Counted from the stretch's first letter, positions 43,676-52,725 are shown. The stretch: DNA of 64,000 nt from Microbacterium oxydans (GCF_006540085.1 NZ_BJOG01000007.1:124001-188000), one strand, 5' to 3'. The notes: generated by a model from the letters alone, not told the origin. A program made the numbers and translations.

Positions 43676-44326
43676 ATGACCCAGACCATCCACGCCCGCG
43701 CCGCCCTCCTCGACATGGACGGCACCCTCGTCGACTCGACCGCCGTGGTGGAGCGGCTGTGGCTGGCCTGGGCGGAGCCGCACGGGATCGCCCCCGAGAC
43801 GGTGCTGAGTGTGGTGCACGGACGTCAGGGTCACCAAAGCATGGCGATGATGCTGCCCGAGCGCGACCACGCGATCAACCTCCGCGAGAACGAGGTCATG
43901 CTCGCGAACGAGGCGTCCGACGTGGAAGGCGTCATCATGATCCCCGGCGCCGACGGTCTGCTCGATGCTCTGCAGCCCTTCGCCCACGCGATCGTGACCT
44001 CCGCCAACGTCGCCTTGATGACCGCGCGGATGCGTCAGGCCGGGCTGACCGTGCCCGCCCTCGCCGTGACGGCCGAGAACGTGTCCGCGTCGAAGCCCGA
44101 CCCTGAGGGCTTCCTCCTCGCTGCGCGCACGCTGGGCGTCGACCCCGCGGACTGCCTCGTGTTCGAGGACTCCGGCGCCGGGATCCAGGCCGCCCACGCC
44201 GCGGGCATGCGAGTGATCGGAGTCGGCCCGCACGCCGCCGCCCACGCCCCGACCGCGCACGTGGACGACCTCACGCAGGTGTCGATCGCCGCCGTCGACG
44301 ACGGCTTCGAGCTCCGGATCGGCTGA
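43676..44326 (+). CDS. HAD-superfamily phosphatase
   Basis: 216 residues. Catalytic motif I DMDGTLVDS (Asp13, Asp15), motif II TSAN, motif III Lys in ASKPDPEGFLLAA, motif IV VFEDSGAGIQAA. Cap type C1. Closest in pattern to small sugar- or polyol-phosphate phosphatases; substrate not known. TAGCCT (43664-43669) ends six bases before the ATG, although GAGAGG just before the start could also serve as a ribosome site. It follows the Liv operon by 62 bases. Confidence 0.88.
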   Translation: MTQTIHARAALLDMDGTLVDSTAVVERLWLAWAEPHGIAPETVLSVVHGRQGHQSMAMMLPERDHAINLRENEVMLANEASDVEGVIMIPGADGLLDALQPFAHAIVTSANVALMTARMRQAGLTVPALAVTAENVSASKPDPEGFLLAARTLGVDPADCLVFEDSGAGIQAAHAAGMRVIGVGPHAAAHAPTAHVDDLTQVSIAAVDDGFELRIG

Positions 44327-44352
44327 GCGGTCCGGAGCTCACACCCGGTCGC

Positions 44353-45387
44353 CTAGGCGGCGGAGCGGTGCGCCGCCGGTCGCCGTCGCAGCGCGGGCTC
44401 GAGCACAGCGGGCGGGTTGTACTGCTGATCGAGGCGTCCGACATCGGTGCCGGGCGGGACGATCGCGTCGATCCGGTCGAGCACCTCGTCCGTGAGCGCG
44501 ATGTCCACTCCCGCAAGCAGGTCGTCCAGCTGCTCCATCGACCGCGGGCCGATCAGCGCGCTCGTGACACCGGGATGCGCGATCGCGAACGCCATCGCGA
44601 GGTGGGTCATCCGGATGCCGGTCTCCTCGGAGAGCGCGACGATCTGCTCCACGGCGTCGATCCGCCGCTCGTCCTGGTTGTGCCGGAACATGGTCGCGCG
44701 AGCGAGATCGGTCTGCTGTCCCCTCCGGAACCGTCCGGTCAGCATGCCGCCGGCGAGAGGACTCCAGACGAGGGCGCCCATGCCGTAGCGCTGCGCGACG
44801 GGCAGCACTTCCCGTTCGATGCCACGGTTCAGGATCGAGTAGGTCGGCTGCTCGGTGCGGAAGCGCTCGAGGCCCCGACGCTCGGAGGTCCACTGCGCCT
44901 CGACCTGCATCGAGGCGGGGAAGTCCGAGCTGCCGATCGCCCGCACCTTGCCGCTGCGGACCAGATCGGTCAGCGCGGAGAGCGTCTCCTCGAGGTCGAC
45001 GGTGTCGTCAGGACGGTGCGCCTGGTACAGGTCGATGTAGTCGGTCCCCAGCCGACGGAGCGAGTCCTCGACGGCGCGCATGATCCATCGGCGGGAGTTG
45101 CCGCGCCTGTTCGGGTCGGTGCCCATCGGTCCGTTGAACTTCGTGGCCAGGACCACGTCGTCGCGACGGCCGGCGAGCGCCTTGCCGATGAGCTCTTCGG
45201 AGCCGCCCTGCGAGTATCGGTCGGCCGTGTCGATGATGTTGATGCCCGCATCGATGGCTCGATGCACGATGCGGATGGAGTCCCGCTCGTCGCCGTTCCC
45301 GATGCTGCCGTCCGTGCCGAGCATCATGGCCCCGAGGGCGAACGGGCTCACCTGGATCCCGGTCCTGCCGAGGGTGCGGTAGTGCAT
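44353..45387 (-). CDS. Aldo/keto reductase
   Basis: 344-residue NADPH-dependent TIM-barrel reductase. Catalytic Asp/Tyr/Lys/His segments: NIIDTADRYSQGGSEELIGKAL, VLATKFNG, YIDLYQAHRPDDTVDLEETLSALTDLV. It contains VWSPLAGGMLTGRFR and ALIGPRSMEQLDDLLAG for cofactor binding, typical of the AKR11/YhdN-like group. It probably reduces aldehydes or ketones. Divergent TetR gene with a palindromic operator between them suggests direct repression. Confidence 0.9.
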   Translation of the reverse strand: MHYRTLGRTGIQVSPFALGAMMLGTDGSIGNGDERDSIRIVHRAIDAGINIIDTADRYSQGGSEELIGKALAGRRDDVVLATKFNGPMGTDPNRRGNSRRWIMRAVEDSLRRLGTDYIDLYQAHRPDDTVDLEETLSALTDLVRSGKVRAIGSSDFPASMQVEAQWTSERRGLERFRTEQPTYSILNRGIEREVLPVAQRYGMGALVWSPLAGGMLTGRFRRGQQTDLARATMFRHNQDERRIDAVEQIVALSEETGIRMTHLAMAFAIAHPGVTSALIGPRSMEQLDDLLAGVDIALTDEVLDRIDAIVPPGTDVGRLDQQYNPPAVLEPALRRRPAAHRSAA

Positions 45388-45466
45388 GTCGTGTTCCTTC
45401 CATCGATGGCGCTCTGCTGTCCGGTGCCCTATCGTTGACCGAAGTGGAACGCCTTTCCGGAAGCAT

Positions 45467-45483
45467 ACGGAACAGTGTTCCGT
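45467..45483. promoter_or_regulatory. Palindromic operator between aldo/keto reductase and TetR genes
   Basis: ACGGAACAGTGTTCCGT is a perfect palindrome with one central base. A weaker pair GGAA/TTCC lies 10-20 bases upstream (45446-45458). It is the likely autoregulatory site of the adjacent TetR protein. Confidence 0.65.
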
Positions 45484-45505
45484 TTATGCAACCCCCGGAG
45501 GATCC

Positions 45506-46063
45506 ATGCGCGCCGACGCCCGCCGCAATGCCGACGCACTGACCGATGCCGCACGCGAGGTCTTCGCCACGGAGGGGGTCGACGCGCCCGCGAGGCTGAT
45601 CGCCGAGCGCGCAGGCGTCGGAGTGGGCACCCTGTACCGCCGCTTCCCGCAGCGGTCGGACCTCGTGGTCGCCGTCTTCCGGCATGCCGTCGATGCCACC
45701 GCGGCGGCCGCGGACGAGCTCGCCGCCGCGCACTCCCCGGATGACGCGCTCGCCCTGTGGCTGCAGCGCTTCACGCAGTTCGTCGCCACGAAGCGCGGGC
45801 TCGCTGCCGCGCTGCACTCCGGAGATCCCGCCTTCGAGGCACTGCCGTCGTACTTCACCGCCGAACTCGGCGGAGCGCTCGAACGTCTTCTCGACGCCGC
45901 AGCCGAGGCGGGGACGATCCGCAGCGACGTCGACGCGACGCAACTCCTGTACGCCGCAGCGAACCTCTGCCACTCCGCGGGGTCGGAGGAGCAGAGTCAG
46001 GTCCTGGTCGGGCTGCTCGTGGACGGTCTCCGCTACCGCGCAACGGCCGGGACCCGTCCCTGA
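45506..46063 (+). CDS. TetR family transcriptional regulator
   Basis: 185 residues. N-terminal helix-turn-helix (about 8-50: ADALTDAAREVFATEGVDAPARLIAERAGVGVGTLYRRFPQRSDLV). The C-terminal helical ligand domain is Ala-rich. GGAGG before ATG 45506 sets the start; the longer frame would begin inside the reductase promoter. It probably represses the divergent aldo/keto reductase through the GGAACA/TGTTCC palindrome. Confidence 0.9.
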   Translation: MRADARRNADALTDAAREVFATEGVDAPARLIAERAGVGVGTLYRRFPQRSDLVVAVFRHAVDATAAAADELAAAHSPDDALALWLQRFTQFVATKRGLAAALHSGDPAFEALPSYFTAELGGALERLLDAAAEAGTIRSDVDATQLLYAAANLCHSAGSEEQSQVLVGLLVDGLRYRATAGTRP

Positions 46064-46078
46064 CGCACCCTCGGTCGG

Positions 46079-46894
46079 TCACATCCCGGCGTGGTCGAAG
46101 GCGATGGTCGGCACGTCCACGACGTGCGAACCGCCGTCCGCGACGATCACGGCACCGGTGATGTAAGACGACTCCCCTGACCCGAGGAAGCGCACAACCG
46201 AGGCGATCTCGGAGGGGCGCGCCGGGCGACGCAGCGGCACGTCGGCCGTGACGGTCGCATACGCCTCCTCACGGGAACCGAGCCCCGCGTGCGAGGCGAA
46301 CTCGTCCATCTCGTCGTCGGCCATGGGCGTCTGCACCCAGCCGGGGCAGATCGCGTTCACCCGCACGCCGTGCCGGCCGTAGTCACGTGCCAACGTGCGG
46401 GTCAGACCGATCAGCGCATGCTTGCCCACCGTGTACCCGGCCACCGACGGGCCGGCGAACAGACCGGCGAGCGAGGAGACGATCACGATCTGCCCCTTCG
46501 CCTCGATCAGCGCAGGAAGGGCCTCGCGCGCCATCGTGAACGCCGTCGTGAGGTTCGCGCGGATCGCCGCCTCCCAGCTCGCATCGTCGGTGTCGCCGAC
46601 CGGGGAGAACCCGTGGCCGCCGGCATTCGCGACGAGCACATCGATGCGACCGAAGCGCGCCAGCACCTCGGCGACAGCGGCCTGGGCCGACGCGGTGTCC
46701 GCGGCATCCGCGATGACGGGCACCGCACCCACCGCCCGCTCCACCTCGTGCAGCGGCTCCGCTCGCCGACCCACCACCACGACGTGGGCCCCCTCTGCCG
46801 CGTAGCGCTCGGCGATGGCCGCGCCGATGCCCGTGCCGCCTCCGGTGATGACGACGACGCGCCCTGAGACGCTCGATCCGACCGTGATTCCCAT
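46079..46894 (-). CDS. Short-chain dehydrogenase/reductase
   Basis: 271-residue classical SDR. TGGGTGIGAAIA cofactor loop, NAGG (VLVANAGGHG), catalytic Ser in IVSSLAG, Tyr/Lys in AGYTVGKHALIG, then HGVRVNAICPGWVQTPM. Arg in VVVVGRRAEP suggests NADP preference. It ends only 16 bases from the convergent TetR gene. Substrate unknown. Ribosome site AGGAGAAG. Confidence 0.9.
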   Translation of the reverse strand: MGITVGSSVSGRVVVITGGGTGIGAAIAERYAAEGAHVVVVGRRAEPLHEVERAVGAVPVIADAADTASAQAAVAEVLARFGRIDVLVANAGGHGFSPVGDTDDASWEAAIRANLTTAFTMAREALPALIEAKGQIVIVSSLAGLFAGPSVAGYTVGKHALIGLTRTLARDYGRHGVRVNAICPGWVQTPMADDEMDEFASHAGLGSREEAYATVTADVPLRRPARPSEIASVVRFLGSGESSYITGAVIVADGGSHVVDVPTIAFDHAGM

Positions 46895-46959
46895 GTCTTC
46901 TCCTGTGTGGTGTTCGCTCGATGCGCGTGCGCGCGGTGGTCTGGTCCGATGCGTCCGTA

Positions 46960-47727
46960 TCAGGCGGGGAATCCCGAGCGGGCGGTGTAGCCGAAGTCGC
47001 TGATCAGCGTGGTGCCGTTCACCGCCGCGGCGTGAGGCGACAGCAGGTAGGCCACGTGGGCGGCCACCTCGTCCGCGGTCTGCACGGGGAACCCGGGATC
47101 GTCCAGAGCGGCCTCACCCAGATCGCCGCGACTCATCGGTGTGTCGACGATCGACGGGGCGATCGAGTTCACGCGGATCCCGGTGCCGAGGAGATCGACG
47201 GACAGCGCGCGGCCGAACTGGACGACCGCGGCCTTCGACGCGCAGTAGGGGACCATCCCTGGTGACGCGACGAGGGCCGAGTCGCTCGCGAGGAGGACGA
47301 TGGATCCCCGATCCGCGATCCGCAGCGCGGGGAGCGCGTGCTTGAGCACCAGGAAGGGCCCTGTCACGTTGACGGCGAGCACGGTGTTCCACGCAGCGAG
47401 GTCGGTGTCCTCGATCGACGAGCCGACCGGGCCGGAGATGCCTGCGCAGCACACCACGTGATCCACCCCGCCGAGACCGTCGACCGCCCTGAGCACGCCG
47501 GCGCGCACCTGCTCTTCATCCGTCACGTCGGCGAGGACGAGAACCGCCTCCGCCGCTTCCGGAACAGCGTCCCGCACGAGCGCAGCGGTGCCCTCCAGAG
47601 CGGCGCTGTCGCGGTCGAGCAACGCCACCCGCATCCCCTCCTGCGCGAGCGCGCGGGCCGTGGCGCGCCCGATGCCGCTCCCGGCACCCGTGATCAGGGC
47701 CGTCCTGTCGTGCAGCTGCAGATCCAT
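46960..47727 (-). CDS. Short-chain dehydrogenase/reductase
   Basis: 255-residue classical SDR. TGAGSGIGRATARAL cofactor loop, Asp in ALLDRDSA (NAD preference), CCAGISG, catalytic Ser in LLASDSA, Tyr/Lys in VPYCASKAAVVQ, and GIRVNSIAPSIVDTPM. First gene of a two-SDR unit read leftwards; the other SDR follows after 65 bases. Start ATG 47727 with GAGGGACAG. The longer frame crosses the divergent promoter region and is rejected. Confidence 0.9.
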   Translation of the reverse strand: MDLQLHDRTALITGAGSGIGRATARALAQEGMRVALLDRDSAALEGTAALVRDAVPEAAEAVLVLADVTDEEQVRAGVLRAVDGLGGVDHVVCCAGISGPVGSSIEDTDLAAWNTVLAVNVTGPFLVLKHALPALRIADRGSIVLLASDSALVASPGMVPYCASKAAVVQFGRALSVDLLGTGIRVNSIAPSIVDTPMSRGDLGEAALDDPGFPVQTADEVAAHVAYLLSPHAAAVNGTTLISDFGYTARSGFPA

Positions 47728-47906
47728 CTGTCCCTCGCAGGCCGTCCCTGCACCGGTGGTGCGGGAGAGGACGGCGGTGTCATCACGGTCATCCTGCTCC
47801 CCTGTTCCCGGCCGTTCGAAGGTTCGGGAGGAGGCTGTGCACGCTGGCACCATCGTCTTTCCCTCAGGGTCAAGCGCGTCGTCGACAGCACGAGCAGACT
47901 CGCTCT

Positions 47907-47931
47907 ATCGACGATTCCCCTCGTCGTCGAT
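47907..47931. promoter_or_regulatory. Inverted repeat in the SDR/permease divergent region
   Basis: ATCGACGA (47907-47914) and TCGTCGAT (47924-47931) are perfect inverted arms 9 bases apart, in the 243-base gap between the SDR unit and the APC permease. It may be an operator for either. Confidence 0.4.
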
Positions 47932-47970
47932 GCCGTGTCCGCACGGCCGTCACCCAGCAAAGGAGCCGAC

Positions 47971-49425
47971 GTGGCAGACCCGACATCCGCGTCCACGACG
48001 CATACGCACACCTCTCTCCGACCCGGAGCCCTCGGCGTCGCCGGGATCGTCTTCCTCGTCCTCGCCGCCGTCGCCCCGCTCACGGGCATCGTGGTGGTGG
48101 CCTCGCTCGCCATCGCGCTGGGCAACGGCGGTGGCACGCCCATGTCGTTCTTCCTGGTCGCGGCGATCCTGCTGCTGTTCGCGATCGGCTACGCCCAGAT
48201 GTCGAAGCAGCTCGTGAACGCCGGAGGCTTCTACGCGTTCGTGGTGAAGGGCCTCGGTCGCACCGGTGGCCTCATCGCGGGTCTGATCGCCACCCTCGGC
48301 TACAACTTCTTCGTCGTCGGAACGATCGGCACCAGCGGCTTCTTCATGCAGACGATCATCCGCGACCTCACCGGCCTCGACGTGCACTGGCTCGTCTGGG
48401 GTCTGCTGTCCATCGTCGTCTGCTTCGTGCTGGCCCGGGTGGGTGTCGACTTCAGCTCGAAGATCCTGGGGGTCTGCCTCGTGCTCGAGGTGCTGATGCT
48501 CGTGGTGTTCGACATCTCCGTGCTCGTGCAGACGGGCTACGACGTGGCGGCGTTCAGCCCCGAGGCCGTGTTCTCCGGGTCGCTGCCCATCGGCCTGCTG
48601 CTGGCGGCGACCGGCTTCCTCGGCTTCGAGGCGACGGCGCTGTTCAGCGAGGAGGCCAAGCAGCCGCTGCGCACCATCCCGCGGGCGACCTACACCTCGA
48701 TCATCGCGATCGGCGTGATCCTCGGTGTCACCACCTGGGCCGTCGTGAGCGCGACCGGTGTGGCGCAGGCCCAGGCCACCGCGCTCGAGCACCTGCCAAC
48801 GGGCGACCTCATCTTCTCGCTGTCGCAGCAGTACCTGGGCGGCCCGCTCACGACCGTGATGATGATCCTGCTCCTGGTGAGCCTGTTCGCCGCCATGCTC
48901 GCCTTCCACAACTCGGCGACGCGCTACCTGTACTCGCTGGGGCGGGCCAGGATCCTCCCGCAGGCCCTCGCCCGCACGCGTGCCAACGGCGCGCCGCAGC
49001 TGGCCGGGATCGTGCAGGCCGGCTTCGCCGCGGTCGTCGCGGTGATCTTCGCCATCGCGGGAGCGGACCCGATCGTCACGCTCGTCCCCGCCATGCTCGG
49101 CTTCGGCACCCTGAGCGTGCTCATCCTGCAGGGACTCGCTGCGATCTCGATCGTCGTCTACTTCCGCCGCCGCCAGGACCCGCGCTGGTGGAGCACGTTC
49201 ATCGCCCCCGGCATCGGCTTCCTCGGCATCGCGGCCATCTCCGTCCTCGCCGTCGTGAACTTCAACATCGTCGCCGGGTCGGAGGAGCTCGCCATCCGGC
49301 TGATGCCGCTGCTGCTGGTGGTCGCCCTGATCGGCGGCATCGGCTACGGGGCCTACCTGAAGCGCGCCAGACCGGCCGTCTACGAAGGCCTCGCCACCGA
49401 CCTGGAGCAGTTCAGCGACCGCTGA
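47971..49425 (+). CDS. APC family amino acid/amine permease
   Basis: 484 residues with about 12 helices. The N-terminal unwound helix is AVAPLTGIVVVASLAIALGNG (APC substrate-site region), followed by NAGGFYAFVVKGLGR, typical of the APC superfamily. A helix 6 segment LLLAATGFLGFEATALFSEEAKQP matches amino acid and polyamine permeases (AAT/YjeH-like). GTG 47971 has AAAGGAG upstream. Followed after 34 bases by the second MoaF gene, then the amidohydrolase, presumably one operon importing and processing an amino acid or amine. Confidence 0.9.
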   Translation: MADPTSASTTHTHTSLRPGALGVAGIVFLVLAAVAPLTGIVVVASLAIALGNGGGTPMSFFLVAAILLLFAIGYAQMSKQLVNAGGFYAFVVKGLGRTGGLIAGLIATLGYNFFVVGTIGTSGFFMQTIIRDLTGLDVHWLVWGLLSIVVCFVLARVGVDFSSKILGVCLVLEVLMLVVFDISVLVQTGYDVAAFSPEAVFSGSLPIGLLLAATGFLGFEATALFSEEAKQPLRTIPRATYTSIIAIGVILGVTTWAVVSATGVAQAQATALEHLPTGDLIFSLSQQYLGGPLTTVMMILLLVSLFAAMLAFHNSATRYLYSLGRARILPQALARTRANGAPQLAGIVQAGFAAVVAVIFAIAGADPIVTLVPAMLGFGTLSVLILQGLAAISIVVYFRRRQDPRWWSTFIAPGIGFLGIAAISVLAVVNFNIVAGSEELAIRLMPLLLVVALIGGIGYGAYLKRARPAVYEGLATDLEQFSDR

Positions 49426-49459
49426 CCCCTCCCCCAGACCATCCATCGAAGGAGATCGC

Positions 49460-50299
49460 ATGACCACTCTGAATCCCGCCGACACCTCGACCTGGCTGCC
49501 CCTGGAGGGACTGGCACCCGGCTTCGACGCCAACAAGGCCCCGCACTCGACCGCGCTGAGCGGCACCGAGGTCACCGTCGTCGACGGTCGCGGCACCCGC
49601 ATCGTGCATCGCTTCGCCGACTCGACCGTCTCGTGGGAGTACCAGCCGGGAGCGGAGGACGACACCGAGGCCGCGGCGGACACCGACGACTACGAGGCCT
49701 TCGAGGTCGACGAACAGCTCTACTTCGTGCAGTTCCACCACCGCTACCTGCCGCACGAGGCCGTCTCGCTCATCCTCGACCTGCGACAGGGCCGCGCTCT
49801 GGCCGTGATCTCCGAGATCCTGCCGGCACCGGAGCAGGGCCGCACCCGCGTGCAGCACCATTTCGCCCCCGGGGTGATCGAGGGCATCGAGCAGAGCGGC
49901 GAGGAGGCCGCTCCCACGACGACCCTCATCGGTCGCAGGGTCGAGTGGGTGTACAGCGACGAGCACGCGTACGAACACGTCTACCTGTCGTCGCACTGGT
50001 ACTCGTGGCAGTGCCTCGCGGGACCGGAACGCGGCCTCGCCGACACGGATGAGAACAGCGTGTGGCAGATCCGCCCCGGCATCTACGTGTTCGCCTGGCG
50101 CGAGAAGGTCATCCCCTGCGCATCCGTGACGATCGCCGACCACCGCGACGTGAACGCGATCCGCTCCCACGGCGTGCTGTTCGGCCTCGACGAGAGCGGG
50201 GAGGTGCCGACGCACTTCACGTTCGGCGCCCACGGACGACTGCTCTCCACGACGCTGCACGCGCCGGAGCTCGAGCCCGCGACCTTCGGAGCCGTCTGA
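49460..50299 (+). CDS. MoaF family protein (second copy)
   Basis: 279 residues, related to the 37756 gene. It shares AYEHVYLSSHWYSWQCLAG near residue 175 and the final YVFAWREK region (compare YLFCFREF in copy 1). The N-terminal half has diverged. The ribosome site AAGGAGATC is strong. It is encoded between an amino acid permease and an amidohydrolase. Family biochemistry is not established; a small-molecule-binding calycin fold is likely. Confidence 0.82.
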   Translation: MTTLNPADTSTWLPLEGLAPGFDANKAPHSTALSGTEVTVVDGRGTRIVHRFADSTVSWEYQPGAEDDTEAAADTDDYEAFEVDEQLYFVQFHHRYLPHEAVSLILDLRQGRALAVISEILPAPEQGRTRVQHHFAPGVIEGIEQSGEEAAPTTTLIGRRVEWVYSDEHAYEHVYLSSHWYSWQCLAGPERGLADTDENSVWQIRPGIYVFAWREKVIPCASVTIADHRDVNAIRSHGVLFGLDESGEVPTHFTFGAHGRLLSTTLHAPELEPATFGAV

Positions 50300-50300
50300 C

Positions 50301-51944
50301 ATGACCGACGTCGCCGACCTCATCGTCACCGGTTCCGCGATCCGCACGGCCGACCGCGCGAACCCGGTGGTCGAGGCCTTCGCCGTGCGCGACGGCAGGA
50401 TCATCGCGGTCGGAGCGCGCTCGGACATCGAAGCGCTCCGGGGCCGCAGGACCCGTCTGCTCGAGGTCGGCGACGCGGCCGTGTACCCCGGTTTCGTCGA
50501 TGTGCACAACCACCACGCGCTCGCCGGGCGCACGGACCTGTTCGAGTTGTCGCTCGCGCCGTCGCTGAGTCTCGATGAGGTGCTCGACCGCGTGCGGGAG
50601 AAGGCCGCGGAGCTGCCGCAGGACGCCTGGATCGTCGGCGGCGCGGTGGCGACCACCCTGCTGCCCTCCCTCGCGAACACCGCGAGCCGACGCCGCCTGG
50701 ACGAGGCGAGCGGCGGGCGCCCGGTGATGCTCATGGAGGATTCCCGCCACAACCGCTGGGTGAGCAGTCGGGCGCTGGAGCTCGCGGGCATCACGGCGGA
50801 GCACGTCCCCGAGTCGGGGGTGACCCTGCTCGACCCTGACGACGGCACACCCTCCGGCGTCCTGCTCGAAGCCGCGGGGATCCCGGTGCAGGAGGCGTAC
50901 GACCGCACGGGCGGGCTCACACCGCAGCAGCACGCCGCGGCCTCCCGACGAGGTGTCGAGATCCTCAACTCCTACGGCGTGACGGCGTTCCAGGATGCAG
51001 GGGTCTCGGTGGACATCCTCCGCGCGCTCTCCGACCTCGACCGCGCGGACGACCTGCGCGCCTGGGTCGTGTCATCGCTGCTGATCAACGACGAGATCTT
51101 CGGGTTCGACCCGATCGGCGCTCCCCTGCTCGACCGGGGCGAGGAGTTCCGCACCCCGCACCATCGGCCCGATTTCGTCAAGATCTTCCTCGACGGCGTT
51201 CCGCCGGCCCGGACCGCCGCCTTCCTCGACCCTTACCCCGCCGACCCGGTGCACGGCGCACACTTCCACGGCGAGACGACCATGACCCTCGACGAGCTCA
51301 CGAGGTGGCTGCGCGCCGTGGCCGAGCGTGGCCTCGGCGCCAAGGTGCACTGCACGGGGGACGGCTCCGCCCGACTGGTCCTCGACGCCGCGGAGCAGCT
51401 GCGCGCAGCAGGCTTCACCACGCCCGTGCAGATCGCGCACGGGCAGTTCCTCGCCGAGTCCGACGTCCCTCGGCTGGCGGAGCTGAACGTCTCGGCCGAC
51501 ATCTCCCCGTTCATCTGGTACCCCGGGGTGATCCCGCAGGCGCTGGCCGACGTGCTCGGTGATCGGGCGGAGCACTCGCAGCCCAACCGCTCGCTCCTCG
51601 ATGCCGGGGCGCTCGTGGCCGGCGGATCCGACTGGCCGGTGAGCGATTCCCCGAACACGCTGGAGGGGCTGCAGGGCCTGGTGACCAGAGCCGATCCGCT
51701 CGGCCGCGCACCGGGACGTCTCTGGCCCGAACAGGCGATCACGGCGCAGGAGGCGCTGGAGGTCTTCACGATCAACGCGGCGACCGCAATGGGCCTCGGA
51801 AACGAGACCGGATCCCTCTCCCCCGGCAAATCGGCCGACTTCGTGGTGCTGGCACGCGATGCGATCGCCGGGCCCGCCGACGAGATCGTGCACACCTCGA
51901 TCGAGTCGACGTGGTTCGCCGGTCGCCGTGTGCACGGGGACTGA
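50301..51944 (+). CDS. Amidohydrolase family protein, YtcJ/N-substituted formamide deformylase-like
   Basis: 547-residue metal-dependent hydrolase of the amidohydrolase-3 group. Metal ligands: HNHHALAG near residue 68, Lys in VKIFLDGVPPA, His in AKVHCTGDGSARLVLD and QIAHGQFLAE, Asp in AGGSDWPVSD. The C-terminal beta domain ends SPGKSADFVVLARD. Family members hydrolyse N-formyl or N-acyl amines (NfdA) and related bonds. No signal peptide. One base separates it from the MoaF gene, so translation is coupled. Confidence 0.86.
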   Translation: MTDVADLIVTGSAIRTADRANPVVEAFAVRDGRIIAVGARSDIEALRGRRTRLLEVGDAAVYPGFVDVHNHHALAGRTDLFELSLAPSLSLDEVLDRVREKAAELPQDAWIVGGAVATTLLPSLANTASRRRLDEASGGRPVMLMEDSRHNRWVSSRALELAGITAEHVPESGVTLLDPDDGTPSGVLLEAAGIPVQEAYDRTGGLTPQQHAAASRRGVEILNSYGVTAFQDAGVSVDILRALSDLDRADDLRAWVVSSLLINDEIFGFDPIGAPLLDRGEEFRTPHHRPDFVKIFLDGVPPARTAAFLDPYPADPVHGAHFHGETTMTLDELTRWLRAVAERGLGAKVHCTGDGSARLVLDAAEQLRAAGFTTPVQIAHGQFLAESDVPRLAELNVSADISPFIWYPGVIPQALADVLGDRAEHSQPNRSLLDAGALVAGGSDWPVSDSPNTLEGLQGLVTRADPLGRAPGRLWPEQAITAQEALEVFTINAATAMGLGNETGSLSPGKSADFVVLARDAIAGPADEIVHTSIESTWFAGRRVHGD

Positions 51945-51981
51945 CCCGCGGATGCGGCGGTCGCGCCGATACGATGAGGCG

Positions 51982-52338
51982 ATGCGACGCTTCCCCTCCT
52001 CCGTGTACGGCGTCGGAGAAGAGCCCGACCCGCGGTTCTCGCTCGCCAACGAGCGCACGTTCCTGGCGTGGACCAGGACTGCTCTCGCGCTGATCGCCGG
52101 GGGCGTCGCGCTCGAGGTGCTCGGCCTGGATCTGCATCCGGGGTTCCGCCTCGCGGCCTCGCTGCTGCTGATGGCGACCGGTACCGTGGTCGCGCCTCTC
52201 GCGTGGTGGGAGTGGATGCGGGCGGAACGCGCGATGCGGCAGTCACGGCCGCTGCCCGGCGCGCTGTCCGCCGTGCTGCTGGCGGCGGTGGTCGTGACGG
52301 TCGGGCTGCTGGTGCTCGCCGGCGTGCTGTGGCGTTGA
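51982..52338 (+). CDS. DUF202 membrane protein (YidH-like)
   Basis: 118 residues, three helices, with the DUF202 signature DPRFSLANERTFLAWTRTALALIAGGVAL. Function unknown. TACGAT (51970-51975) ends six bases before the ATG; GAGGCG directly upstream could also be a weak ribosome site. A second DUF202 gene follows 13 bases after the stop, a pairing common in Actinobacteria. Confidence 0.87.
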   Translation: MRRFPSSVYGVGEEPDPRFSLANERTFLAWTRTALALIAGGVALEVLGLDLHPGFRLAASLLLMATGTVVAPLAWWEWMRAERAMRQSRPLPGALSAVLLAAVVVTVGLLVLAGVLWR

Positions 52339-52351
52339 TCGGTCAGCGCGG

Positions 52352-52723
52352 ATGATGCGACGTGCCATCGAACCGCAACGACGGTACGACCCCGGACTGC
52401 AACCGGAGCGCACCGAACTCGCCTGGCGACGCACCGCCCTCGCGATCGCGATCGGCTCGCTGCTGTCGCTGCGGGTCTTCCCGCTCGTCCTGCCGCCCGT
52501 GTTCGGGGCCTGGGGCATCGCACCAGGCGTGATCGGCGTCGGCACCGCATGCGTGCTCTGGATCGCCGCACGACGACGACAGCGCCGCACGACCGCCGTG
52601 CTCACAGAGACGGCGGCGGGGCCCCTTCCCGGTGGTTCGCTCCTGCTCGCGCTCACCGTGTTCGGGACCGGCTTCGGCGTGATCGCGGTGGTCCTCGTCG
52701 TCGTCGCACAGCTCGCGATGTGA
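52352..52723 (+). CDS. DUF202 membrane protein (second copy)
   Basis: 123 residues, three helices, with LQPERTELAWRRTALAIAIG in place of the first copy's NERTFLAWTRT. The two probably form a heteromer. Starts with two consecutive ATGs (52352, 52355). A hairpin terminator follows three bases after the stop. Confidence 0.85.
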   Translation: MMRRAIEPQRRYDPGLQPERTELAWRRTALAIAIGSLLSLRVFPLVLPPVFGAWGIAPGVIGVGTACVLWIAARRRQRRTTAVLTETAAGPLPGGSLLLALTVFGTGFGVIAVVLVVVAQLAM

Positions 52724-52725
52724 CT

